Below are positions 49,801 through 61,515 of a stretch of DNA of 64,000 nt, in pieces. Numbering within the stretch: position 1 is the first letter of the stretch; each line of letters starts with the position of its first letter. The position numbers and the translations under genes are program-made. Below the pieces are notes generated by a model. That model worked only from the letters and a program-made list of their open reading frames with translations. It was not told the DNA's origin and ran no database searches. This DNA comes from Prosopocoilus inquinatus (Eukaryota > Arthropoda > Insecta > Coleoptera > Lucanidae): contig CM069873.1 of NCBI GenBank assembly GCA_036172665.1, forward strand, positions 46,160,001 to 46,224,000. The letters are read 5' to 3'.

Positions 49801-50490
49801 ACTCCAGTAACTCTAATGTGAGATACGAAGCTTTTGGACGCAGCAGGAGCTGGAAATAGTTTTAAACGAAACAACACGTATTAGCGTTGTTCCTGTGATG
49901 TATCTAATCGATCCTTACTTAGCTACTATGTTATTTGACGTTTCGATGGACTCCAGTAACTCTAATGTGAGATACGAAATTTTCGGACGCAGCAAAAGCT
50001 GGAAATAGTTTTAAACGAAACAACACGTATTAGCGTTGTCCCTGTGATGTATCTAATCGATCCTTACTCATCTATTATGTTATTTGACGTTTGGATGGAC
50101 TCCAGTAACTCTGATGTGAGATACAAAGTTTTCGGACGCAGCAGAAGTTGGAGATAGTTTCAAACGAAACAACACGCATTAGCGTTGTTCCTGTGATGTA
50201 TCTAATCGATCCTTACTTAGCTACTAAGTTATTTGACGTTTCGATGGACTCCAGTAACTCTAATGTGAGATACGAAATTTTCGGACGCAGCAAAAGCTGG
50301 AAATAGTTTTAAACGAAACAACACGTATTAGCGTTGTCCCTGTGATGTATCTAATCGATCCTTACTCATCTATCATGTTATTTGACGTTTGGATGGACTC
50401 CAGTAACTCTGATGTGAGATACAAAGTTTTCGGACGCAGCAGAAGTTGGAGATAGTTTCAAACGAAACAACACGCATTAGCGTTGTTCCT
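46170..50490. repeat. 29-monomer HOR unit 1 (4,321 bp)
   Basis: Twenty-nine monomers that recur 4,321 bp downstream. Before 46170 the two sides differ (GCTGAAGCAAG against GAAGTTGGAGATAG). Shared features include paired GTTGTCCCTG and CTACTAAGTTATTTG monomers, AAACAAAACAAC, CTATGATGTATTTAATCG, TAACTGTAATGTCAG (49062 and 53383) and TAATCTATCC (48266/52587 and 49756/54077). Within the unit the first part resembles the last part at a 21-monomer shift (46627 to 49756, 3,129 bp). Copy-specific changes are CGGAAGCAGC near 47453, CTCTGGTGTG near 47876, GATATACTC near 48158 and TTATCTGGCGTTTTG near 48741. Confidence 0.9.
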
Positions 50491-53400
50491 GTGATGTATT
50501 TAATCGATCCTTACTCATCTATCATGTTATTTGGCGTTTCGATGGACTCCAGTAACTCTGATGTGAGATACAAAGTTTTCGGACGCAGCAGAAGCTGGAA
50601 ATAGTTTTGAACGAAACAACACGTATTAGCGTTGTTCCTGTGATGTATCTAATCGATCCTTACTTAGCTACTATGTTATTTGACGTTTCGATGGACTCCA
50701 GTAACTCTGATGTGAGATACGAAATTTTCGAACGCAGCAGAATCTGGAAATAGTTTTAAATGAAACAACACGCATTAGCGTTGTTCCTGTGATGTATCTA
50801 ATCGATCCTTACTCATCTATCATGTTATTTGACGTTTCGATGGACTCTAGTAACTCTGATGTGAGATACGAAGCTTTTGGACGCAGCAGGAGCTGGAAAT
50901 AGTTTTAAACGAAACAACACGTATTAGCGTTGTTCCTGTGATGTATCTAATCTATCCTTACTTAGCTACTATGTTATTTGACGTTTCGATGGACTCCAGT
51001 AACTCTAATGTGAGATACGAAGCTTTTGGACGCAGCAGGAGCTGGAAATAGTTTTAAACGAAACAACACGTATTAGCGTTGTTCCTGTGATGTATCTAAT
51101 CGATCCTTACTTAGCTACTATGTTATTTGACGTTTCGATGGACTCCAGTAACTCTAATGTGAGATACGAAATTTTCGGACGCAGCAAAAGCTGGAAATAG
51201 TTTTAAACGAAACAACACGTATTAGCGTTGTCCCTGTGATGTATCTAATCGATCCTTACTCATCTATCATGTTGTTTGACGTTTGGATGGACTCCAGTAA
51301 CTCTGATGTGAGATACAAAGTTTTCGGACGCAGCAGAAGTTGGAGATAGTTTCAAACGAAACAACACGCATTAGCGTTGTTCCTGTGATGTATCTAATCG
51401 ATCCTTACTTAGCTACTAAGTTATTTGACGTTTCGATGGACTCCAGTAACTCTAATGTGAGATACGAAATTTTCGGACGCAGCAAAAGCTGGAAATAGTT
51501 TTAAACGAAACAACACGTATTAGCGTTGTCCCTGTGATGTATCTAATCGATCCTTACTCATCTATCATGTTATTTGACGTTTGGATGGACTCCAGTAACT
51601 CTGATGTGAGATACAAAGTTTTCGGACGCAGCAGAAGTTGGAGATAGTTTCAAACGAAACAACACGCATTAGCGTTGTTCCTGTGATGTATCTAATCGAT
51701 CCTTACTCATCTATCATGTTATTTGGCGTTTCGATGGACTCCAGTAACTCTGATGTGAGATACAAAGTTTTCGGACGCAGCAGAAGCTGGAAATAGTTTT
51801 AAACAAAACAACACGCATTAGCGTTGTTCCTGTGATGTATCTAATCGATCCTTACTCATCTATCATGTTATTTGACGTTTCGATGGACTCTAGTAACTCT
51901 GATGTGAGATACGAAGTTTTTGGACGCAGCAGGAGCTGGAAATAGTTTTAAACGAAACAACACGTATTAACGTTGTTCGTTTGATGCATCTAATCGATCC
52001 TTATTTATCTATCATGTTATTTGACGTTTCGATGGACTCCAGTAACTCTGATGTGAGATACAAAGTTCTCGGACGCAGCTGAAGCTAGAAATAATTTTAA
52101 ACGAAACAACACGCATTAGCGTTGTTCCTATGATGTATTTAATCGATCCTTACTCATCTATCATGTTATTTGGCGTTTCGATGGACTCCAGTAACTCTGA
52201 TGTGAGATACAAAGTTTTCGGATGCAGCAGAAGCTGGAAATAGTTTTGAACGAAACAACACGTATTAGCGTTGTTCCTGTGATGTATCTAATCGATCCTT
52301 ACTTAGCTACTATGTTATTTGACGTTTCGATGGACTCCAGTAACTCTGATGTGAGATACGAAATTTTCGAACGCAGCAGAATCTGGAAATAGTTTTAAAT
52401 GAAACAACACGCATTAGCGTTGTTCCTGTGATGTATCTAATCGATCCTTACTCATCTATCATGTTATTTGACGTTTCGATGGACTCTAGTAACTCTGATG
52501 TGAGATACGAAGCTTTTGGACGCAGCAGGAGCTGGAAATAGTTTTAAACGAAACAACACGTATTAGCGTTGTTCCTGTGATGTATCTAATCTATCCTTAC
52601 TTAGCTACTATGTTATTTGACGTTTCGATGGACTCCAGTAACTCTAATGTGAGATACGAAATTTTCGGACGCAGCAAAAGCTGGAAATAGTTTTAAACGA
52701 AACAACACGTATTAGCGTTGTTCCTGTGATGTATCTAATCGATCCTTACTCATCTATCATGTTATTTGACGTTTGGATGGACTCCAGTAACTCTGATGTG
52801 AGATACAAAGTTCTCGGACGCAGCAGAAGCTAGAAATAGTTTTGAACGAAACAACACGTATTAGCGTTGTTCCTGTGATGTATCTAATCGATCCTTACTT
52901 ATCTATCATGTTATTTGACGTTTGGATGGACTCCAGTAACTCTGATGTGAGATACAAAGTTTTCGGACGCAGCAGAAATTGGAGATAGTTTCAAACGAAA
53001 CAACACGCATTAGCGTTGTTCCTGTGATGTATCTAATCGATCCTTACTCATCTATCATGTTATTTGGCGTTTTGATGGACTCCAGTAACTCTGATGTGAG
53101 ATACAAAGTTTTCGGACGCAGCAGAAGCTGGAAATAGTTTTGAACGAAACAACACGTATTAGCGTTGTTCCTGTGATGTATCTAATCGATCCTTACTTAG
53201 CTACTATGTTATTTGACGTTTCGATGGACTCCAATAACTCTAATGTGAGATACGAAATTTTCGGACGCAGCAGAAGCTGGAAATAGTTTTAAACGAAACA
53301 ACACGTATTAGCGTTGTTCCTGTGATGTATCTAATCGATCCTTACTCATCTATCATGTTATTTGACGTTTCGATGGACTCTAGTAACTGTAATGTCAGAT

Positions 53401-54810
53401 ACGAAATTTTCGGACGCAGCAGAAGCTGGAAATAGTTTTAAACGAAACAACACGCATTAGCGTTGTTCCTGTGATGTATCTAATCGATCCTTACTCATCT
53501 ATCATGTTATTTGACGTTTGGATGGACTCCAGTAACTCTGATGTGAGATACAAAGTTCTCGGACGCAGCTGAAGCAAGAAATAATTTTAAACGAAACAAC
53601 ACGCATTAGCGTTGTTCCTGTGATGTATTTAATCGATCCTTACTCATCTATCATGTTATTTGGCGTTTCGATGGACTCCAGTAACTCTGATGTGAGATAC
53701 AAAGTTTTCGGACGCAGCAGAAGCTGGAAATAGTTTTGAACGAAACAACACGTATTAGCGTTGTTCCTGTGATGTATCTAATCGATCCTTACTTAGCTAC
53801 TATGTTATTTGACGTTTCGATGGACTCCAGTAACTCTGATGTGAGATACGAAATTTTCGAACGCAGCAGAATCTGGAAATAGTTTTAAATGAAACAACAC
53901 GCATTAGCGTTGTTCCTGTGATGTATCTAATCGATCCTTACTCATCTATCATGTTATTTGACGTTTCGATGGACTCTAGTAACTCTGATGTGAGATACGA
54001 AGCTTTTGGACGCAGCAGGAGCTGGAAATAGTTTTAAACGAAACAACACGTATTAGCGTTGTTCCTGTGATGTATCTAATCTATCCTTACTTAGCTACTA
54101 TGTTATTTGACGTTTCGATGGACTCCAGTAACTCTAATGTGAGATACGAAGCTTTTGGACGCAGCAGGAGCTGGAAATAGTTTTAAACGAAACAACACGT
54201 ATTAGCGTTGTTCCTGTGATGTATCTAATCGATCCTTACTTAGCTACTATGTTATTTGACGTTTCGATGGACTCCAGTAACTCTAATGTGAGATACGAAA
54301 TTTTCGGACGCAGCAAAAGCTGGAAATAGTTTTAAACGAAACAACACGTATTAGCTTGTCCCTGTGATGTATCTAATCGATCCTTACTCATCTATCATGT
54401 TATTTGACGTTTGGATGGACTCCAGTAACTCTGATGTGAGATACAAAGTTTTCGGACGCAGCAGAAGTTGGAGATAGTTTCAAACGAAACAACACGCATT
54501 AGCGTTGTTCCTGTGATGTATCTAATCGATCCTTACTTAGCTACTAAGTTATTTGACGTTTCGATGGACTCCAGTAACTCTAATGTGAGATACGAAATTT
54601 TCGGACGCAGCAAAAGCTGGAAATAGTTTTAAACGAAACAACACGTATTAGCGTTGTCCCTGTGATGTATCTAATCGATCCTTACTCATCTATCATGTTA
54701 TTTGACGTTTGGATGGACTCCAGTAACTCTGATGTGAGATACAAAGTTTTCGGACGCAGCAGAAGTTGGAGATAGTTTCAAACGAAACAACACGCATTAG
54801 CGTTGTTCCT
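50491..54810. repeat. 29-monomer HOR unit 2 (4,320 bp)
   Basis: Second copy of the unit at 46170, 1 bp shorter because of a deletion near 54355. Copy-specific changes are ATGTTGTTTG near 51270, GTTCGTTTGATGC near 51975, GGATGCAGC near 52220, GCAGAAATTGG near 52975 and GCTGAAGCAAG near 53567. After 54811 the similarity continues for only part of a monomer. Confidence 0.9.
54216..54363. repeat. 148-bp monomer with one base deleted
   Basis: ATTAGCGTTGTCCC is shortened to ATTAGCTTGTCCC at about 54354-54357, and the next monomer starts at 54364, one base early. The 29-mer partner near 50035 has the full form, so the loss happened after the duplication or is a sequencing error. Confidence 0.85.
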
Positions 54811-57045
54811 GTGATGTATCTAATCGATCCTTACTCATCTATCATGTTATTTGGCGTTTCGATGGACTCCAGTAACTCTGATGTGAGATACAAAGTTTTC
54901 GGACGCAGCAGAAGCTGGAAATAGTTTTAAACAAAACAACACGCATTAGCGTTGTTCCTGTGATGTATCTAATCGATCCTTACTCATCTATCATGTTATT
55001 TGACGTTTCGATGGACTCTAGTAACTCTGATGTGAGATACGAAGTTTTTGGACGCAGCAGGAGCTGGAAATAGTTTTAAACGAAACAACACGTATTAACG
55101 TTGTTCGTGTGATGCATCTAATCGATCCTTATTTATCTATCATGTTATTTGACGTTTCGATGGACTCTAGTAACTCTGATGTGAGATACGAAGTTTTTGG
55201 GCGCAGCAGGAGCTCTAAATAGTTTTAAACGAAGCAACACGTTTTAGCGTTGTTCCTGTGATGTATCTAATCGATCCTTACTTATCTATCATGTTATTTG
55301 ACGTTTGGATGGACTCCAGTAACTCTGATGTGAGATACAAAGTTTTCGGACGCAGCAGAAGCTGGAGATAGTTTTAAACGAAACAACACGCATTAGCGTT
55401 GTTCCTGTGATGTATCTAATCGATCCTTACTCATCTGTCATGTTATTTGGCGTTTCGATGGACTCCAGTAACTCTGATGTGAGATAAAAAGTCTTCGGAC
55501 GCAGCAGAAGCTGGAAATAGTTTTGAACGAAACAACACGTATTAGCGTTGTTCCTGTGATGTATCTAATCGATCCTTACTTAGCTACTATGTTATTTGAC
55601 GTTTCGATGGACTCCAATAACTCTGATGTGAGATACAAAGTTCTCGGACGCAGCAGAAGCTGGAAACAGTTTTAAACGAAACAACACGCATTAGGGTTGT
55701 TCCTGTGATGTATCTAATCGATCCTTACTCATCTATCATTTTATTTGACGTTTGGATGGACTCCAGTAACTCTGATGTGAGATACAAAGTTTACGGACGC
55801 AGCAGAAGCTGGAAATAGATTTAAACGAAACAACACGCATTACCGTTGTTCCTGTGATGTATCTAATCGATCCTTACTCATCTATCATGTTATCTGGCGT
55901 TTCGATGGACTCCAGTAACTCTGATGTGAGATACGAAGTTTTTGGACGCAGCAGGAGCTGGAAATAGTTTTGAACGAAACAACACGTATTAGCGTTGTTC
56001 CTGTGATGTATCTAATCGATCCTTACTTATCTATCATGTTATTTGACGTTTGGATGGACTCCAGTAACTCTGATGTGAGATACAAAGTTCTCGGACGCAG
56101 CTGAAGCAAGAAATAATTTTAAACGAAACAACACGCATTAGCGTTGTTCCTGTGATGTATTTAATCGATCCTTACTCATCTATCATGTTATTTGGCGTTT
56201 CGATGGACTCCAGTAACTCTGATGTGAGATACAAAGTTTTCGGACGCAGCAGAAGCTGGAAATAGTTTTAAACGAAACAACACGTATTAGCGTTGTTCCT
56301 GTGATGTATCTAATCGATCCTTACTCATCTATCATGTTATTTGACGTTTCGATGGACTCTAGTAACTGTAATGTCAGATACGAAATTTTCGGACGCAGCA
56401 GAAGCTGGAAATAGTTTTAAACGAAACAACACGCATTAGCGTTGTTCCTGTGATGTATCTAATCGATCCTTACTCATCTATCATGTTATTTGACGTTTGG
56501 ATGGACTCCAGTAACTCTGATGTGAGATACAAAGTTCTCGGACGCAGCTGAAGCTAGAAATAATTTTAAACGAAACAACACGCATTAGCGTTGTTCCTGT
56601 GATGTATTTAATCGATCCTTACTCATCTATCATGTTATTTGACGTTTCGATGGACTCTAGTAACTCTGATGTGAGATACGAAGTTTTTGGACGCAGCAGG
56701 AGCTGGAAATAGTTTTAAACGAAACAACACGTATTAGCGTTGTTCTTGTGATGTATCTAATCGATCCTTACTTAGCTACTATGTTATTTGACGTTTCGAT
56801 GGACTCCAGTAACTCTAATGTGAGATACGAAATTTTCGGACGCAGCAAAAGCTGGAAATAGTTTTAAACGAAACAACACGTATTAGCGTTGTCCCTGTGA
56901 TGTATCTAATCGATCCTTACTCATCTATCATGTTATTTGACGTTTGGATGGACTCCAGTAACTCTGATGTGAGATACAAAGTTTTCGGACGCAGCAGAAG
57001 TTGGAGATAGTTTCAAACGAAACAACACGCATTAGCGTTGTTCCT
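54811..57045. repeat. Mosaic zone between 29-mer and 15-mer zones
   Basis: Fifteen monomers. About 54.95-55.97 kb follows the order of 42.7-43.8 kb (shift 12,217 bp, 82 monomers minus the 1-bp deletion): CGTATTAACGTTGTTCG, SacI type, AAAGTCTTCGG, GGAAACAG, ATTAGGG, ATTACCG, TTATCTGG. A GAGATAAAAAGTC variant is near 55485. The TAACTGTAATGTCAG marker appears for the last time at 56362. The final monomers are GTTGTCCCTG and TTGGAGATAGTTTC types that lead into the 15-mer zone. Confidence 0.78.
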
Positions 57046-59280
57046 GTGATGTATCTAATCGATCCTTACTTAGCTACTAAGTTATTTGACGTTTCGATGG
57101 ACTCCAGTAACTCTAATGTGAGATACGAAATTTTCGGACGCAGCAAAAGCTGGAAATAGTTTTAAACGAAACAACACGTATTAGCGTTGTCCCTGTGATG
57201 TATCTAATCGATCCTTACTCATCTATCATGTTATTTGACGTTTGGATGGACTCCAGTAACTCTGATGTGAGATACAAAGTTTTCGGGCGCAGCAGAAGTT
57301 GGAGATAGTTTCAAACGAAACAACACGCATTAGGGTTGTTCCTGTGATGTATCTAATCGATCCTTACTCATCTATCATGTTATTTGACGTTTGGATGGAC
57401 TCCAGTAACTCTGATGTGAGATACAAAGTTCTCGGACGCAGCTGAAGCTAGAAATAATTTTAAACGAAACAACACGCATTAGCGTTGTTCCTGTGATGTA
57501 TTTAATCGATCCTTACTCATCTATCATGTTATTTGGCGTTTCGATGGACTCCAGTAACTCTGATGTGAGATACAAAGTTTTCGGACGCAGCAGAAGCTGG
57601 AAATAGTTTTGAACGAAACAACACGTATTAGCGTTGTTCCTGTGATGTATCTAATCGATCCTTACTTAGCTACTATGTTATTTGACGTTTCGATGGACTC
57701 CAGTAACTCTGATGTGAGATACGAAATTCTCGAACGCAGCAGAATCTGGAAATAGTTTTAAATGAAACAACACGCATTAGCGTTGTTCCTGTGATGTATC
57801 TAATCGATCCTTACTTAGCTACTATGTTATTTGACGTTTCGATGGACTCCAGTAACTCTGATGTGAGATACGAAATTTTCGAACGCAGCAGAATCTGGAA
57901 ATAGTTTTAAACGAAACAACACGCATTAGCGTTGTTCCTGTGATGTATCTAATCGATCCTTACTCATCTGTCATGTTATTTGGCGTTTCGATGGACTCCA
58001 GTAACTCTGATGTGAGATACAAAGTCTTCGGACGCAGCAGAAGCTGGAAATAGTTTTGAACGAAACAACACGTATTAGCGTTGTTCCTGTGATGTATCTA
58101 ATCGATCCTTACTTAGCTACTATGTTATTTGACGTTTCGATGGACTCCAATAACTCTGATGTGAGATACAAAGTTCTCGGACGCAGCAGAAGCTGGAAAC
58201 AGTTTTAAACGAAACAACACGCATTAGGGTTGTTCCTGTGATGTATCTAATCGATCCTTACTCATCTATCATTTTATTTGACGTTTGGATGGACTCCAGT
58301 AACTCTGATGTGAGATACAAAGTTTACGGACGCAGCAGAAGCTGGAAATAGATTTAAACGAAACAACACGCATTACCGTTGTTCCTGTGATGTATCTAAT
58401 CGATCCTTACTCATCTATCATGTTATCTGGCGTTTCGATGGACTCCAGTAACTCTGATGTGAGATACGAAGTTTTTGGACGCAGCAGGAGCTGGAAATAG
58501 TTTTAAACGAAACAACACGTATTAGCGTTGTTCCTGTGATGTATCTAATCGATCCTTACTCATCTATCATGTTATTTGACGTTTGGATGGACTCCAGTAA
58601 CTCTGATGTGAGATACAAAGTTTTCGGGCGCAGCAGAAGCTGGAAATAGTTTTAAACGAAACAACACGCATTAGCGTTGTTCCTGTGATGTATCTAATCG
58701 ATCCTTACTCATCTATCATGTTATTTGACGTTTGGATGGACTCCAGTAACTCTGATGTGAGATACAAAGTTCTCGGACGCAGCTGAAGCTAGAAATAATT
58801 TTAAACGAAACAACACGCATTAGCGTTGTTCCTGTGATGTATTTAATCGATCCTTACTCATCTATCATGTTATTTGGCGTTTCGATGGACTCCAGTAACT
58901 CTGATGTGAGATACAAAGTTTTCGGACGCAGCAGAAGCTGGAAATAGTTTTGAACGAAACAACACGTATTAGCGTTGTTCCTGTGATGTATCTAATCGAT
59001 CCTTACTTAGCTACTATGTTATTTGACGTTTCGATGGATTCCAGTAACTCTGATGTGAGATACGAAATTTTCGAACGCAGCAGAATCTGGAAATAGTTTT
59101 AAATGAAACAACACGCATTAGCGTTGTTACTGTGATGTATCTAATCGATCCTTACTCATCTATCATGTTATTTGACGTTTCGATGGACTCTAGTAACTCT
59201 GATGTGAGATACGAAGCTTTTGGACGCAGCAGGAGCTGGAAATAGTTTTAAACGAAACAACACGCATTAGCGTTGTTCCT
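57046..59280. repeat. 15-monomer HOR unit 1 (2,235 bp)
   Basis: Fifteen monomers, starting with the CTACTAAGTTATTTG type. The order then passes through CGGGCGC/TTGGAGATAG, ATTAGGG, GCTGAAGCTAG, TATTTAATCG, two consecutive GAATCTGG monomers, AAAGTCTTCGG (58024), GGAAACAG, TTTACGG, TTATCTGG, CGGGCGC, GCTGAAGCTAG, GAATCTGG and a HindIII-type last monomer (CGAAGCTTTTGG near 59212). Copy-specific changes are GAAATTCTCG near 57725, GATGGATTCC near 59035 and GTTGTTACTG near 59125. Confidence 0.92.
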
Positions 59281-61515
59281 GTGATGTATCTAATCGATCC
59301 TTACTTAGCTACTAAGTTATTTGACGTTTCGATGGACTCCAGTAACTCTAATGTGAGATACGAAATTTTCGGACGCAGCAAAAGCTGGAAATAGTTTTAA
59401 ACGAAACAACACGTATTAGCGTTGTCCCTGTGATGTATCTAATCGATCCTTACTCATCTATCATGTTATTTGACGTTTGGATGGACTCCAGTAACTCTGA
59501 TGTGAGATACAAAGTTTTCGGGCGCAGCAGAAGTTGGAGATAGTTTCTAACGAAACAATACGCATTAGGGTTGTTCCTGTGATGTATCTAATCGATCCTT
59601 ACTCATCTATCATGTTATTTGACGTTTGGATGGACTCCAGTAACTCTGATGTGAGATACAAAGTTCTCGGACGCAGCTGAAGCTAGAAATAATTTTAAAC
59701 GAAACAACACGCATTAGCGTTGTTCCTGTGATGTATTTAATCGATCCTTACTCATCTATCATGTTATTTGGCGTTTCGATGGACTCCAGTAACTCTGATG
59801 TGAGATACAAAGTTTTCGGACGCAGCAGAAGCTGGAAATAGTTTTGAACGAAACAACACGTATTAGCGTTGTTCCTGTGATGTATCTAATCGATCCTTAC
59901 TTAGCTACTATGTTATTTGACGTTTCGATGGACTCCAGTAACTCTGATGTGAGATACGAAATTTTCGAACGCAGCAGAATCTGGAAATAGTTTTAAATGA
60001 AACAACACGCATTAGCGTTGTTCCTGTGATGTATCTAATCGATCCTTACTTAGCTACTATGTTATTTGACGTTTCGATGGACTCCAGTAACTCTGATGTG
60101 AGATACGAAATTTTCGAACGCAGCAGAATCTGGAAATAGTTTTAAACGAAACAACACGCATTAGCGTTGTTCCTGTGATGTATCTAATCGATCCTTACTC
60201 ATCTGTCATGTTATTTGGCGTTTCGATGGACTCCAGTAACTCTGATGTGAGATACAAAGTCTTCGGACGCAGCAGAAGCTGGAAATAGTTTTGAACGAAA
60301 CAACACGTATTAGCGTTGTTCCTGTGATGTATCTAATCGATCCTTACTTAGCTACTATGTTATTTGACGTTTCGATGGACTCCAATAACTCTGATGTGAG
60401 ATACAAAGTTCTCGGACGCAGCAGAAGCTGGAAACAGTTTTAAACGAAACAACACGCATTAGGGTTGTTCCTGTGATGTATCTAATCGATCCTTACTCAT
60501 CTATCATTTTATTTGACGTTTGGATGGACTCCAGTAACTCTGATGTGAGATACAAAGTTTACGGACGCAGCAGAAGCTGGAAATAGATTTAAACGAAACA
60601 ACACGCATTACCGTTGTTCCTGTGATGTATCTAATCGATCCTTACTCATCTATCATGTTATCTGGCGTTTCGATGGACTCCAGTAACTCTGATGTGAGAT
60701 ACGAAGTTTTTGGACGCAGCAGGAGCTGGAAATAGTTTTAAACGAAACAACACGTATTAGCGTTGTTCCTGTGATGTATCTAATCGATCCTTACTCATCT
60801 ATCATGTTATTTGACGTTTGGATGGACTCCAGTAACTCTGATGTGAGATACAAAGTTTTCGGGCGCAGCAGAAGCTGGAAATAGTTTTAAACGAAACAAC
60901 ACGCATTAGCGTTGTTCCTGTGATGTATCTAATCGATCCTTACTCATCTATCATGTTATTTGACGTTTGGATGGACTCCAGTAACTCTGATGTGAGATAC
61001 AAAGTTCTCGGACGCAGCTGAAGCTAGAAATAATTTTAAACGAAACAACACGCATTAGCGTTGTTCCTGTGATGTATTTAATCGATCCTTACTCATCTAT
61101 CATGTTATTTGGCGTTTCGATGGACTCCAGTAACTCTGATGTGAGATACAAAGTTTTCGGACGCAGCAGAAGCTGGAAATAGTTTTGAACGAAACAACAC
61201 GTATTAGCGTTGTTCCTGTGATGTATCTAATCGATCCTTACTTAGCTACTATGCTATTTGACGTTTCGATGGACTCCAGTAACTCTGATGTGAGATACGA
61301 AATTTTCGAACGCAGCAGAATCTGGAAATAGTTTTAAATGAAACAACACGCATTAGCGTTGTTCCTGTGATGTATCTAATCGATCCTTACTCATCTATCA
61401 TGTTATTTGACGTTTGGATGGACTCCAGTAACTCTGATGTGAGATACAAAGTTTTCTGACGCAGCAGAAGTTGGAGATAGTTTCAAACGAAACAACACGC
61501 ATTAGCGTTGTTCCT
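59281..61515. repeat. 15-monomer HOR unit 2 (2,235 bp)
   Basis: Exact 2,235-bp shift from unit 1. Its last monomer (61367-61515) is of the CAAAGTTTTCTGAC / TTGGAGATAGTTTC type, unlike the HindIII-type last monomers of units 1 and 3. Other copy-specific changes are TTTCTAACGAAACAATACG near 59545 and ATGCTATTTG near 61252. Confidence 0.92.
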
